A DNA stretch of 64,000 nt from Pohlia nutans (Eukaryota > Streptophyta > Bryopsida > Bryales > Mniaceae). Shown one piece after another: positions 9,841-22,198 of this stretch. The notes beneath the pieces are model-generated. The model was not told the DNA's origin. It was given only the letters and a program-made list of their open reading frames with translations, and did not search any database. The position numbers were made by a program, and so were the translations under genes. How positions within the stretch are numbered: the stretch's first letter is position 1; the number at the start of each line of letters is the position of its first letter. Where the stretch lies: the NCBI GenBank assembly GCA_022496805.1, contig CM040090.1, positions 13,572,001 through 13,636,000 on the forward strand. The letters are read 5' to 3'.

Positions 9841-12800
9841 ATAACTTTTGGAATTTTTGTCCACACTCAAAGAGTTGTAAACCAATGAAACGCCCTTTGC
9901 ACGAGCTTTATAAAAACATTCGACAAGCCATACTTCCAAAAAAAATGTCTGTAGAAAGTTCTCGAGCGCATTTTTGGGTTCAATTGGTTCAAGAACAGGG
10001 AGGGCCAGATAGTGATCTCGCGGCCGAGACCACTCTCTGGGGGTGCCGGTTATGGAAACAAGTTGTTGTATCCATGTCCATCCTCGGTGCCATAGTGGCC
10101 GTGGGTTCAACTAATCCATGGTCCCATGGTGCATTGGGTTCGATAATAGGGAGGGTCAGATAGTAGTCTCCAAGTCGAGACCATTTTCCAGGGGTGCAGA
10201 TTTTGGAAACAGGTAGCTGTTTCTATGTCCATCGTTGGTGGCATGGTCGCTGTAGGTTCAGCTCTCGCATGGTCCCACAGTGCATTTGGTTTGAAAACAA
10301 GGAGGGTCAGACAGTGGTCTCGGCCCCGAGACCACTCTCAAAGTATGCGGGTTTTGGAAACAAGTTCATGTTTCCATGCATGTTTATCCTCGGTGCCATG
10401 GTCGCTGTGGATTCAACTCTGCCATGGTCCAGTGGCACATTTGGTTCGAGAACAGGAAGGGCGCGACAGTCGTCTCTGAACCGAGACCACTCTCTAGGAG
10501 TCTGTGCGGGTTTTAGAAACAAGTTGATGTTTCCATGTCCATCCTCAGTGCCATGGTGAGCGTAGGTTCAACTCTTCCATGGTCCCATAGCACATTGGAT
10601 TCTAGAACCAGGAGGATCAGATAGTAGTCTCGGGGCCGAGACCACTTTCCAGGGCTGCACGTTTTGGAAACAGGTTGTTGTTTTCATGTCCATCGTCAGT
10701 GCCATGGTCGCCGTGAGTTCAGCTCTACCATAGTCCCATGGCGCATTTGGTTCGAGAACAAGGAGGGTCAGATAGTGGTCTCGGGGCCGAGACCACTCTC
10801 CATGGGTGCGGGTTTTGGAAACAAGTTGATGTTTCCATGTCCACTCTCGGTGCCATGGTCGTTGTGGATTCAACTCTGCCATGGTCTCATAGTGCATTGG
10901 GTCCAAGAACCGGGAGGGTCAGATAGTAGTCTCGGGGCCGAGACCACTCTCCAGGGTTGCAGTTTTAGAAACAGGTTGTTGTTTTCATGTCCATCGTTGG
11001 TGCCATCGTCGCCGTCGGTTCAGCTCTATCATGGTCCCATGGCGCATTGTTCGAAAACAAGGAGGCTCAGATAGTGGTCTCGGCCCCGAGACCACTCTCA
11101 AAGAGTGCGCGTTTTGGAAACAAATTCATGTTTCCATGTCCATCCTCGGTGTCATGATCGTTGTAAATTCCACTCTACAATGATCCCCTCGCGCATTTGT
11201 TTCAAAACCGGAAGGGTCAGATAGTGGTCTCGGGGCCGAGACCACTCCTAGAGTCGTAGGGGTACGGGTTCTTGAAACAAACTTCAAAACTTTTGCTGAA
11301 TTCTGATATTTTAAGCACAGCTTTCAATAGACCATATCCTTTGGAGTTTTTGTCCAAACTCAATGAGTCTTATACCGTGGAGGCGCCCTTCGCAAGAGCT
11401 TTCCAAAAACATATTACAAGCCATACTTACAAAAATGTCTACAGAAGGTTCTCTAGGGTTTTTTTAGGCGCATTTGTTTCGAGAACCTGGAAGGTCAGAT
11501 AGTGGTCTCGGGGCCGAGACCACTCCTGGGGGGTGTGGGTTCTCGAAACAAACTTCAAAACTTTTGCTGAATTCTGATATTTTAAGCTGCGCAGCTTTCA
11601 ATAGACCATAACTTTTGGAGTTTTTGTCCAAACTCAATGAGTCTTATACCGTTGAGACGCCCTTTGCAAGAGCTTTCCAAAAACATATTACAAGCAATGC
11701 TTACAAAAATGTCTGCAGAAGATTGTGGGGGGCTTTTTTAGGCGCATTTGATTCGAGAACCGAGAGGGTCTGATAGTGGTGTCGGGGCCGAGACCACTCC
11801 TCGGGGGTGCGGGTTTTGGAAACAAACTTCAAAACTTTTGCTAATTCTGTTATTTTAAGCTGCGCAGCTTTGAATAGACCATCATTTTTGGAGTTTTTGT
11901 CCAAACTCAATGAGTCTTATACCGTAGAGACGCCCTTTGCAAGAGCTTTCCAAAAACATATTACAAGCAATGCTTACAAAAAAAATGTCTGCAAAAGGTT
12001 CTCGAGGGTATTTTTGGGCGCATTTGTTTTGAGCACCTGGAGGGTCAGATAGTGGTGTCGGGGCCGAGACCACTCTTGGGGGGTGCGGGTTCTCAAAACA
12101 AACTTCAAAACTTTTGCTGAATTCTGATATTTTAGTTGCGCAGCTTTCAATAGACCATAAGTTTGGAGTTTTTGTCCAAACTCAATGAGTCTTCTACCGT
12201 TGAGACGCCCTTTGCAAGAGCTTTCCAAAAACGTATTACAAGCAATGCTTACAAAACATGTCTGCAGAAGATTCTGGGGGGCTTTTTTGGGCGCATTTGA
12301 TTTGAGAACTGGGAGGGTTTGATAGTGGTGTCGGGGCCGAGACCACTCCTGGGGGGGGGGGGGGGGGCGGGTTCTTGAAACAATCTTTAAAACTTTTGCT
12401 GAATTCTGATATTTTGAGTTGCGCTGCTTTCAATAAACCATAACTTTTGGAGTTTTTGTCCAAACTCAATGAGTCTTATACCGTTGAGATGCTCTTTGCT
12501 AGAGCTTTCCAAAAACATATTACAAACAATGCTTACAAAACATGTTTGCAGAAGATTCTCGAGGGCATTTTTAACGCATTTGTTTCGAGAACCTGGAAGG
12601 TCAGATAGTGGTCTCGGGGCCGAGACCACTGTTGGGAGGTGCGCGTTCTCGAAACAAACTTCAAAACTTTTGGTGAATTCTGATATTTTAAGCTGCGCAG
12701 CTTTCAATAGACCATAACTTTTGGAATTTTTGTCCAAACTCAATGAATCTTATACCGTTGAGACGCCCTTTGCAAGAGCTTTCCAAAAACATTTGACAAG

Positions 12801-13960
12801 CCATGCTTCCAAAAACATAACTGCAGAAGGTTCTCGAAGGCTTTTTTGGGTGCATTTGTTTCGAGAAGTGGGAGGATTTGATAGTGGTCTCAGCCCCGAG
12901 ACCACTACTGGGGGGTGCGGGTTTTCGAAAGAAGTTGTTGTTTCCATGTCCATCTTTGGAGCCATAGTCGTCGTGGGTTCAACGCTTCGAATGTCTCATG
13001 ATCTTTTGGTTCAAGAATTGGGAGGGTCATATAGTGGTCTCGGGGCCGAGACCACTCTCTAGGGGTGCGGGTTTTGGATGCAGGTTGTTGTTTTCCTGTC
13101 CATCGTTGGTACCATGGTCGCCGTGGGTTCAACTGAGCCATGGTCTCCTGGCGCATTCGGCTCCAGAATAGGGAGGATCACATAGTAGTCGTGGGGCCGA
13201 GACTACTCTCCGGGGTTGCATGTTTTGGGAACAATTTGTTGTATCCATGTCAATCCTTGGTGCCATGGTCGCTGTGGATTCAGCTCTGCCATGGTCCTAT
13301 GGCGTATTGGTTTGGAAACAAGGAGGTACTGATAGTGGTCTCGGGGCCGAGACCACTCTCGAGGAGTGAGGCTTTTAGCAGCAGTTTGTTGTTTCCATGT
13401 CAATGCTTGGTGTCAGGGTCGCTATAGGGTCATCAATACCATGGATCCATGGCGCATTTGGTTTGAGAACTAGGAGGGTTAGATAGTGGTCTTCTTGGTT
13501 GCGTTTGGATCCTAAAAGTGTTTTTATGTGAGTCCGTGGCTCCTTGATTACTTTTGGACTCTCAGTGCTATGGTTCCAAAGTGCATTTGGTTTGAGTTTT
13601 GCGAGGGTCAGGTAGTAGTCTGAGGACCGAGACGACTGTGGAGGGGTGCAGGGTTTGGATTGAGGTTGGTGTTTTCATGTGACTCTTCGGCCTCTTAGTC
13701 GTCGTGGGATTCTCTCTGCCATGGTTCCTCGGCGCATTTGGTTCGAGTCTTGGGAGGGTCACTTAGTGGTCTCGGGGCCGAGACTTCTGTGCAGGGGTGC
13801 AGGGTTTGGAATGAGGTTGGTGTTTTCATGTGACTCCTCAACCTCTTAGTTGTAGTAGGATCCTCTCTACGATGGTTCCAAAGCGCATTTGATTTGAGTC
13901 ATAGGAGGGTCAGTTTATGGTCTCGGGGCCGAGACCACTGTGGAGGGTGCAAAGTCCCCA
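9841..13960. repeat. Composite satellite with GGTCTC/GAGACC quasi-palindrome
   Basis: About 22 cores of GGTCTCGGGGCCGAGACC, or its reverse-complement form GGTCTCGGCCCCGAGACC, recur across 4.1 kb. Short units of about 150 bp (9990-11240 and 12890-13950) contain CCATGTCCATCCTCGGTGCC and GCCATGGTCCCATGGCGCAT. Long units of about 275 bp (11240-12890) replace that filler with a TTTTGCTGAATTCTGATATT, AAGCTGCGCAGCTT, GCAAGAGCTTTCCAAAAACA block. Every unit keeps a CGCATTTGnTTCGAGAAC stretch ahead of the core. Long frames crossing it are by-products of the repeat. Confidence 0.92.
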
Positions 13961-14763
13961 ATTTGAATCCAATCCATAAATAGTCCGGATGTTCGTCCAC
14001 ACACTGTCGCTTGTTGCTTGGTTCCGAGGTGTCTTGGCGAGCACGAGCTTTGATGGAGAGTTCTCGGTGTACTTCCAAAAATGTGCCCATGGCTGGTGGT
14101 GTGTTGTGCATGCAGAAGTGCGCGAGATAGCGCGCAATGTACGCGGACAGGAAAGGCCCAATTAGACTTGAGTAATTGTCTTTGGTCCAATAACCCCGCA
14201 GTTGGATTCTGAAGCTTTGGTCTACAATCAGGCTCCAATTCACCTTTTCTTTTTGGTCGGCCAAAAGAATTACCTGAGGTGGTCAAGCGCCACAGATTTG
14301 CAGTCTTTCCGGAAGAAGATATGGTTGAGTATGCCCCATATGTGCGAAAACCAGCGTTCTAGCTGAACTGTGCCGCCGAAGTGAAATACATCGTATCTCT
14401 TCTTCACTAGTGTGTCGCCTACAAATAAACTCAAATCCGGCTCTGGGTGTCGACAAGAGTCGTTCCAATTGACGACGCCCGTGCCATCCCACCCAAAAAA
14501 CATATGCAAGTAACGAGGTGTGTATTGGACTAGAATACCTTCCACCATGTCGAATGGGTGTTCTTCAAGTTCGTCTCTCTGCCGCATGGAATCGATGAAC
14601 TCGTGGCAGTGTGCGATGTTGATCTCAGCTTTCATCTGCTCCCAGTACCGCATCAAGTTTGTCTTGTCGCACTAATACTGTCAACATATTTCTTCCATTC
14701 CGAGATTTAGCGCGGAACGTAAAAAGGACCGGGGCTCTTGCGCTTCTCTGAAGATGATGCCAT
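13899..14763 (-). pseudogene. Broken orphan protein gene
   Basis: An ATG at 14763 opens MASSSEKRKSPGPFYVPR, followed by a stop at 14709-14707. After a frame change, a frame running to 14270 has normal composition (EFIDSMRQRDELEEHPFDMV, VQYTPRYLHMFFGWDGTG, VGDTLVKKRYDVFHFGGTVQ, SHIWGILNHIFF). A third frame then continues ADQKEKVNWSLIVDQSF to about 13960, where it runs into the satellite. The break at 14270 (CTCAG|GTAATT) could instead be a splice donor. I do not recognise the family; its multi-frame decay suggests a dead transposon-borne or domestic gene. Confidence 0.55.
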
Positions 14764-15609
14764 GGCTCTAAGTTTAAACCGTGGAGATCTGGAAAATAGG
14801 GACTGTGCAGGGGCAGCGCGAGAGAGATGAGTGAGGGAAGAAAATGAACGAGAATTGTGAGTTTGATTAAAGGCGAAACTAAGACCGTGTATAACTAAAA
14901 AGAAGAAGGATCAAAAGACTGGAAAAACTAGGATTGCAATGGAAGAATTGGAGAGCTTGAGGCAGGAGAGGCGCTAGAGGTTCTAAAATGCAACTGGTTT
15001 TGGAATGTGTTGGCAGTGAATGCGGACCTGATGAACGTCCACCTAAACCTAGACATGGATTTGGCGGTCTTGACGGCCTTGGCAAACATGAGTGGACAAG
15101 AGCTTTTGGTGGCAGCGGAGGCCGATTGTTGCGAGTTCTAATGGGACTCACTGATGCCCAATTACCATGATGTCCTTAGCTACCGTGATGTGTTAGGGAC
15201 ACTAGGGTAGCTTGGATGTCATTTACATGGACTTCTGGGCTTGGGCGGCAAGGATATGGTTGGTTTAGCTTGGTGTGACTGGTGTTGGCCAGATAGTGGT
15301 TCAAGGTCACTATCCCTGGATGCCATGGGTCCAAATTCCTATGGTGAACATCCCCAAACTAAGTGTGGAGAAGGCAATCGCAGATGTTGCATGATATTCT
15401 ACAATATGATATCTCTACTACACACACTCCATGTTAATTCCATGTTACATTTCTGCCCAAATACACTACTGATCCAATAAATATTGATTCCACGGTTATA
15501 GGTCCTTTTCAAAAAAACTCAAAAAAAATTGAAATTTTTTTAGGCTCTTAGGCTCACGCTCCCAGGCTCGCATGCTAGCATTCCCGGTCAGAAAGGGCTC
15601 TCTGGACCT
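14764..15609. other. Intergenic, no gene recognised
   Basis: Mixed-composition DNA, with an inverted relative of the 6410-6465 GAGCCTAGA stretch near 15545-15590. Nothing else is supported. Confidence 0.45.
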
Positions 15610-15900
15610 TTAACCCCTAATGCATGCAACAACCTCTATGTGCTCTACTGTTTCTCACTATCACATTTGTACAAGAAATTCTTCAACCATCTTCTGTACA
15701 AGAAATTCTTCAACCATCTTCTGTACAAGAAAAACATTCTGAAAATTTTACACCAACATGTCAGGTTGTTCTTATAAGACTGACAAAAAAATTAGCTCTA
15801 TAAGATACATTATGCTACAGTAGACACCACATGTATGCAAACATTTTTCCCTGTACGCGCACAGTATAAACAGGGGCCTCCTTTAGGGATTAAGGGTTAA
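15610..15900. mobile_element. TTAA-flanked MITE, 291 bp
   Basis: Starts TTAA-CCCCTAATGCATGC and ends CTTTAGGGATTAAGGG-TTAA. It contains a direct duplication of a 28-bp stretch beginning TGTACAAGAAATTCTTC (about 15668-15726). It belongs to the same CCC/GGG-ended, TTAA-flanked group as the element at 5667. Confidence 0.6.
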
Positions 15901-17702
15901 TGATCTATTGAAGTAAATGTAAGAATCTACCACATTTTTCTGAGAGTTGAAGCTCCAGAGTAATAACATGCGGCCAGTGCTTGATGGAGATTTTAGGGTT
16001 AGGGCTAGGGTTTGATGTTGGCCATTGCTATAGAAATGCACCTCTCTCAATCTTAGACCATCATTTTCTGCTGTTGCTTTCGGAAGTCGATCTGTAACTT
16101 CCCTACTGTTGTGGTATTGCGCATTATCAGTACCGTTGTCAAGTCTCCTAACGCGTGTCTCACCGGTCCGAAAGAGAGTATCGACGATGCTATGAATTCG
16201 GTGTTTTCCATGAGATTTCTGACCACTTCTTGTGAGATGTCGTTGAGAAATTGTTGTTGTTAATTCGTCTTAGATCTGAGTGTTGGTTGAATCCAGAAGA
16301 GCATTGTGGGGATGACGAGTACCGCAAATGGATAGCATCGACTAAGATGCAGTGAGTCCAGTGTTTTCCACACGAGATTTCTGACCCGCTTCTTCCTCCG
16401 TCATCATATTGTTAAAAAAATTCTCTGTTCTTTCAACTCGGAACAGAGCTTCTTTTCTGGAAGCTACTGTGGCTTGCATGAGGTTTAGCCTGGGTTTCTC
16501 CCATCTGTAAGGATGGTTAAGTCCATGTTAGTGTACAGGTGCAGGTGGTACTGAGACCAAGGTCTCAACAGTGAGAACCTCCTCAGTATGCCGTTGCATT
16601 TCTGTGACGCGAAACTGTAATCGTCCACTGTGTATTTTTTATTTTTTTTGGTAGTGTAGGAAAATTGGATCCACTGCTGCGAATCATCTGTTTCAGTGTA
16701 GTTAAAGTGAGCAAATTTTTGCCACGTGGGTACATTTGTATTCATGCGGCTAATCACAACAAAGGAAAAACATAAGAATTAATAGAATAATCGCCTGATG
16801 CTTTCCACTTTCGTATGATGTGTGGCTTGATTGCTAGGTTGGTTGGATGTGCCTTAGTCCTAGTGACATCATTGTGATCGGCTTCCAACTACCTTTGTTG
16901 ACCTTGACGTCTCCCTCAAAACCCTAAATCGCCTCCTCTTGAGCCCAGGTGGGTCATATGTTGTACGCTGGTGAAGATTCAAAGTTTCAATGTACAACGT
17001 ATGACTTTTGCATGTTTTGCTCTTAATAAAATCCACCACTATAGCCCATTCGTCCACAAGTTAAGTAGCCTTTGGTATTCAACAAAAGCAAAGTGGCATC
17101 AGCTTGAAAAAAAATTCCCGTAAGCCTTTTTGCTAATGAGCCATAAATTCCCCACCTTCACTGGTCTGTTTGTTAAATGTTTGTTAGAGAGTCTCAAAAG
17201 AGCATTCGAATTGCATTCCAAAATTTTCACTCCGTAATATTTTGGTGAATGATATGGCGACTGTATAAATAATTTATCGGTCGATTAAAATTTGAAAATG
17301 AATTTTGAGGAATACCCAAATATTGAATCCTCCTAGTTATAGCCAATACACAAATGGCCCAAGTATGTGAAGAAATGAAAAGAAGACCACAGATGGTAGT
17401 AACCATTCAATTCAGGAGCAATAAATTATTTGAATACTATTCAACTGGTGTTATTAAGTTCAGACCAACGCTACAATACAGGGAACAATTGGCAAGTGTA
17501 CAAGTCATAGTAAAAGAACACTTTACGTACTGTACAGTACAGAGAGTACATTCTAGATTACAAATGTACAAGTCCTTTACATGAGGGTGGAACTGAGGGA
17601 GGAACTATTCAATATATTGTAATAGGTTCACCATGAGATTTTAGACTTTGCAACTAAGGTTGGATATCCTAAAACTACCAACTTAAGGAATATTGCCTCA
17701 TT
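15901..17702. other. Intergenic, no gene recognised
   Basis: A short run of telomere-like TTAGGG/CTAGGG motifs is at 15993-16013. A minus-strand frame at 16485-16757 has no recognisable domain. No gene is claimed. Confidence 0.45.
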
Positions 17703-18266
17703 TTAACCCTTAAACGTACCAGTCCTTTCTGGAAAAGTCAAACTACATAATTATACAGAATTAAGCCTTGAAGAATAATCAAAGTATTTTTGTAATATTT
17801 TTCATGCATGAAATTCAATGTTTCCTATAAGTCCTGAAATTTTCAGATTTTTTTTATTTAACATGACTTTTTTACAAATTTTTAAGTCAAATACTTCACA
17901 AATTCATTTTAATTACAAAAAGGACTTTAAATTTTTGATTAATTTTTGGATAAGATGCAAATCACAATGGAGAATCACATGATATCATTGATATGTTTTC
18001 CATAAAAAAAAATTAGTTATATTTTGAAGTTCGAAAAGTAAACATCCCACGTAGTGTAATTCAGAGCTTGAGCTGCAAAGCTTGCAGAAGAAATAATTTA
18101 CTCAATACATGAAATTTTTAAGATTTGAAAAATGGAGTGCAAACCAGTCATGATAAACTTCATTTTCTCTGTTGAGTGTATTAATAAAAGAAATCATCTT
18201 CGAGATCAAAATTGGGTTTGACCAAAAAACATCCAACAACTGGATGCGTTAACGTTTAGGGGTTAA
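17703..18266. mobile_element. TTAA-flanked MITE, 564 bp
   Basis: Starts TTAA-CCCTTAAACGTACC and ends TTAACGTTTAGGGG-TTAA. Its right TTAA (18263-18266) is also the left flank of the next element. Confidence 0.75.
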
Positions 18267-18848
18267 ACCCCTAAACGTCCGAGCATCCAGAAATTGGATC
18301 ACAAACGGATTCAAAGCCTTCTCACGTTCTCATCAATGCTTGGATGAAACTCATCCAAAATTTTGGAGATTCTTCACCAAGTTGTTGTCCTATCTAATGG
18401 CTGGATTTAGTCATACTAGAGGACATATTTTCTAAAATTACAAATGTAGAAGTATGTCAAGTTGTTGACCAAGCTAAAATTGCATTGACTCTAGTTCAAA
18501 GTGGAATCGAGAAAAATGAGGTCATAAATTTGAGAAACACAAAAATTTCAAAGTATCACCACATGTAAGAGTATCTCATTTCAAACTCATCCAACAAATT
18601 TTACTCAAAAAATATTGAAATTTAGTTTGTAATCGAACTTGGAAGGAATTTTTAATTTTAACTTTCAAATTTTATAATTAAATATTGGTGATTGTATCAG
18701 TGAATCAAACCGTACGGATGGAATCTAAAATTCAAAATCTAGAACTTTCATTTGCACATCAATCCCAAAATATTCTTATAAATAGTAGTTTATAATGCTT
18801 TTCTCAAATTGTTAATTCCAGGGACACCCTGGTACGTTTAGGGGTTAA
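18263..18848. mobile_element. TTAA-flanked MITE, back-to-back with previous
   Basis: Starts TTAA-ACCCCTAAACGTCCGAG and ends GGTACGTTTAGGGG-TTAA. The left part (GTCCGAGCATCC, GATTCAAAGCCTT, CATCCAA) matches 47140-47242 in inverted orientation. Confidence 0.7.
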
Positions 18849-20111
18849 CAAGGTTGTTTATAAGAAATCTTTTTCGGTCTTTTGGGAGAAAATTTCCCTC
18901 AGAATGCACAAATTTTTTGCAATTTAATTCCCAATTTTCAAATTGATACAAATCTTCGAAGTGAAAAGAACTTTATGACGCAAATCAGACCTCTAGGTTT
19001 CCCATGTCCAAACCATGTGGTACCAATTTTCACTCATAATGATACCCAAAACCACCAACTGCTTCTTTGCAATGCTTGGCATGCATTGGTTTATTTGAAT
19101 AAGGTAGCAACATCTAAAATGAACAACGATCCATTGTGGCCAGCTACTTTTGACCTGAAATGAACCCTGATAAGTGTGAAAGCTGCCGGCAACTTTCCAC
19201 TTGTTGCTTCACAATTGGTTCAGTTCAATGTTCCTTCACAGCTGGTCCTTTGTTTCTTTTGGGCAAGTCTACAACTTAGAATAGGTGTCTACAACACCCT
19301 TCCAAAAAAATTAATTCCAAGGCCCAGCACTTCCTCCTAGATTTGGTAAGACATTCATGATTTCAATCCATGTTGCCTGCACTCCCAAGATACCACATCT
19401 ATTATACTGTCATGATTAGGTGTCTCTACCTTAGTGAAATTGGTGCTTTTGCGTCTCAACTGTGGTGGCCCCAAGAAAACTCTACAAGGTGCCAAAAGGC
19501 CAGCAATTCCTGCTGGTATGGGCAACCAATCACATGCAGAGTAAGGATTTCAAACATCAAGGTAATTGTCAACGAGTGCCAACCCAAAATCCCAATATCC
19601 TTATTGCACATATTCTCCTACAAGATTAGACCCCTTTTCTCTCCACCTTCGGTACATTACATAGAACGAGGGGAAGGCTTCAGATCATGAGCCAAAAGAG
19701 ACACTCCACGACCCTCCTCATCCTTGACCCCTGCTGCTGCTGCTGCTGCTACTAGCTGGACTCACAAACTGCCTGTACTCGTCACTATGTTCCTACCAAG
19801 ACGTACCACTCTATCGGTACACTAACAGTCGAGTTGGATCGTGCATGAAGAGCCCCTTTCTCACAATGATACCAACACAAATAGCCTCTAAACAACAATC
19901 TGCACAGCCGATCGACTAATGCCAATGAGCTACGAAGCCTGCTTGGCATAAAAACACGTGTCTAGTAGACTACCACAATGCCTCTTGAGATAGCTTAAAG
20001 CCCATTATCTGCACGGCATGAATCTCCAACATAGATGTTCTGTAATCACCTACCTATATCTGGCTGGCTGGCAGACACCTAGCATGAACCATTGCACCAA
20101 CTCCAGCACTC
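18849..20111. other. Downstream flank of RAB7
   Basis: Includes the probable 3' UTR of RAB7 on the minus strand and a (CTG)6 microsatellite at 19731-19750. Other short frames lack domain features. Confidence 0.45.
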
Positions 20112-22198
20112 TTAACAATCACACCCAGATGCTTTTTGTGGCCTGCTGGCGTTCACGTCGATTGTGTCGGGGAGGTAACTGCAACCATTTCACAAACATT
20201 ACACTCCATCAGATCACACTTGTAAATTCTTCTCAATTCGAGACAATACGCACCACTGGCAAAAGCTAACCCCTAAGTGCCTAAATAGGCACAAGTGGTC
20301 AAATCTATAGGAGTTGAAATGAATAGCTTCAAGAAATCATACCCTACGCTTTCAAACTGTAGAAATATGTCACTATAATCACAACTATTAGCTCCCAAAG
20401 TGCACTTAGGGGTAAACACAAGTACTCATAAAAACTCACATTTCCTCCTCCGTTTCATTCTTCAACGCGTTCTTGGCGATACACTGGAATGCGGCATCCA
20501 CGTTGAAGTCTTCCTTGGCAGATGTCTCAAAGTAGGGAATGCCACCTTTTGCTGCACACCATGCTTTGGCCTTCTTCTCAGAGACCTGCACAGTCCATAA
20601 AAACAAGAGAATGACGCGAAGCCCTATATGTAAAAAGCAGATGAGGAGAAAAAGAATTCAGCTAAAGTACTCATCAACAGGAGATTAATCACTCAAAGCT
20701 CTGATCACACGCATTACAAGTTACTTGACACTTGCTACGTGACTTTGTAGATTAAACCATTAAAGATCAAGCATAATAAGCTTACCACACGACTATTACC
20801 GCCATCCACGTCCACTTTGTTGCCAAGGACCACAAATGGAAAGTTCTCTGGGTCGGATGGGCTTGCCTGAAATAATCAAGGTCAATGTCAAAGAAAGCCC
20901 CAAACAATGATCAAGACTCATTCAAACATTTCAGAAGTGCAGACTATCACGTCTTTTAACATGGTTATAGTACATCACAGAATACCTCCAGATAGACCAG
21001 AACCAAGAGGAATTGACTGAACTCAAGAGCAGGGGTCATCAAAGCCTATTCATGTATCAATAACTTGCCTGGATTAGAAACTCCTCCCGCCAGTTGTCAA
21101 GATTATCAAAGGATTTCATAACATTGACATCATAGACAAGAACACAACAATCTGCACCGCGATAAAAAGCGACCCCCAAGCTTTGGAATCGCTCCTGCCC
21201 AGCTGTATCCCATATCTGCTCGAAAAGAAAAATCTTTTAGTGTGTGACGAGAAAGAGAAAAACGTTTTCAATACATGCAGCATTCGAAATTCCCAAAAAA
21301 GCCAGTAAATGCTGAACTGCGGTACAACATCCCAATGCCTATACAAATCCCACTCACCTGCATCGTAACAAGTCTGTCTTCAACTTGCACTTCCTTTGTC
21401 AGAAAGTCCGCCCCAATAGTAGCCTTATATTGGTTGCTGAATTTCTTGTTAACATACTGATTCATCAAAGAAGTCTTCCCAACCCTGCCGTCATCAGCCA
21501 ACCAAGACTTTAGCTGCATCGAAAACCATCAGGTGCTATCAAGTCTTTATTCACTGCAGCATCGTAAAAATCATTTTAACGAGCTCACAGTAGATTAGGA
21601 GTTTAAAAAAAAAAGCATTCACAGAGACCTACAGCTTCCCAACCTATAAACACCGAACTAAACCTACCGTATGTGAAGGTCAGATTCGGACAGTATTGTG
21701 TCGAAATCTAATTTCCACATCATATTTTGAGGGGTCCACGTCACCATAAACCAATCACACGATGACATGTGGCACTTTTGGACAAAAAACAATTAATTAA
21801 TGTCGAAACTGACCACGACGTAGGGTATCAAGGTCCAGGATAGTTGCTCCCCGCGCAGAAGTGCATCAATACCCTAAATGTAAACACAAATTACACTAAT
21901 ACACAACGAGTACACAGCTTTGCAAAATACCGCTCACAGGCAATTTCTAACCCTAGCGCAGAGAAAAAAAGCTAACATTCAGATCCAAGGCTCCACGGTC
22001 GATCACCGAGCGCAAAAGAACAACCGAAAAAGACAATCTATCATATAAACCAACGAACATTCCAAACCCTACAGGAACACGAAATACAAACTCCTGTTCG
22101 TTTCTCGTAATCAACGCGAAACGGCATAGAAAAAAAATATCATACCCGCTGTCACCGAGGATGATGACCTTCAACAAGGTTCTCTTTCGAGCCGACAT
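20112..22198 (-). CDS. RABG3: RAB7-type small GTPase (RABG3), six exons
   Basis: Rab7 GTPases drive late-endosome and vacuole trafficking. Exons on the minus strand: 22198-22146, 21484-21358, 21215-21069, 20866-20786, 20585-20440, 20178-20112. Phases agree and give 206 residues, the normal Rab7 length. Visible motifs are GDSGVGKT (15-22), switch-I Thr40 in [13 protein letters not shown] (63-67), NKVD (125-128), ETSAK (156-160) and a C-terminal CDC for double geranylgeranylation. YLPDTIDV near the tail and [21 protein letters not shown] switch regions mark Rab7. The intron after FLIQ has a GC donor (CAG|GCAAGT); the others are GT-AG. Intron 5 carries a small MITE. The start at 22198 is the conserved [18 protein letters not shown] beginning. 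The gene is intact and probably functional. Confidence 0.96.
20270..20412. mobile_element. Small CCCCTAAGTGC-ended MITE in RAB7 intron 5
   Basis: About 143 bp with perfect 11-bp termini, CCCCTAAGTGC and GCACTTAGGGG, flanked by CTAA and TAAA. It lies wholly within RAB7 intron 5 (20179-20439). Termini match the TTAA-flanked group, but the flank here is not a perfect TTAA. Confidence 0.6.

Noticed and set aside
10194..11074. Several 80-136-residue frames
   Set aside because: All run through the satellite units and change frame with unit length; no independent coding signal.
9990..13950. CRISPR-like regularly spaced palindromes
   Set aside because: Eukaryotic context, spacers are themselves repeats, and units are 150-275 bp; this is a satellite.
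15993..16013. Telomere-like TTTAGGG motifs (also in TTAA-MITE ends)
   Set aside because: No tandem TTTAGGG array; only a few degenerate copies.
16485..16757. 90-residue minus-strand frame
   Set aside because: No recognisable domain, no splice context, AT-rich; not distinguishable from chance.
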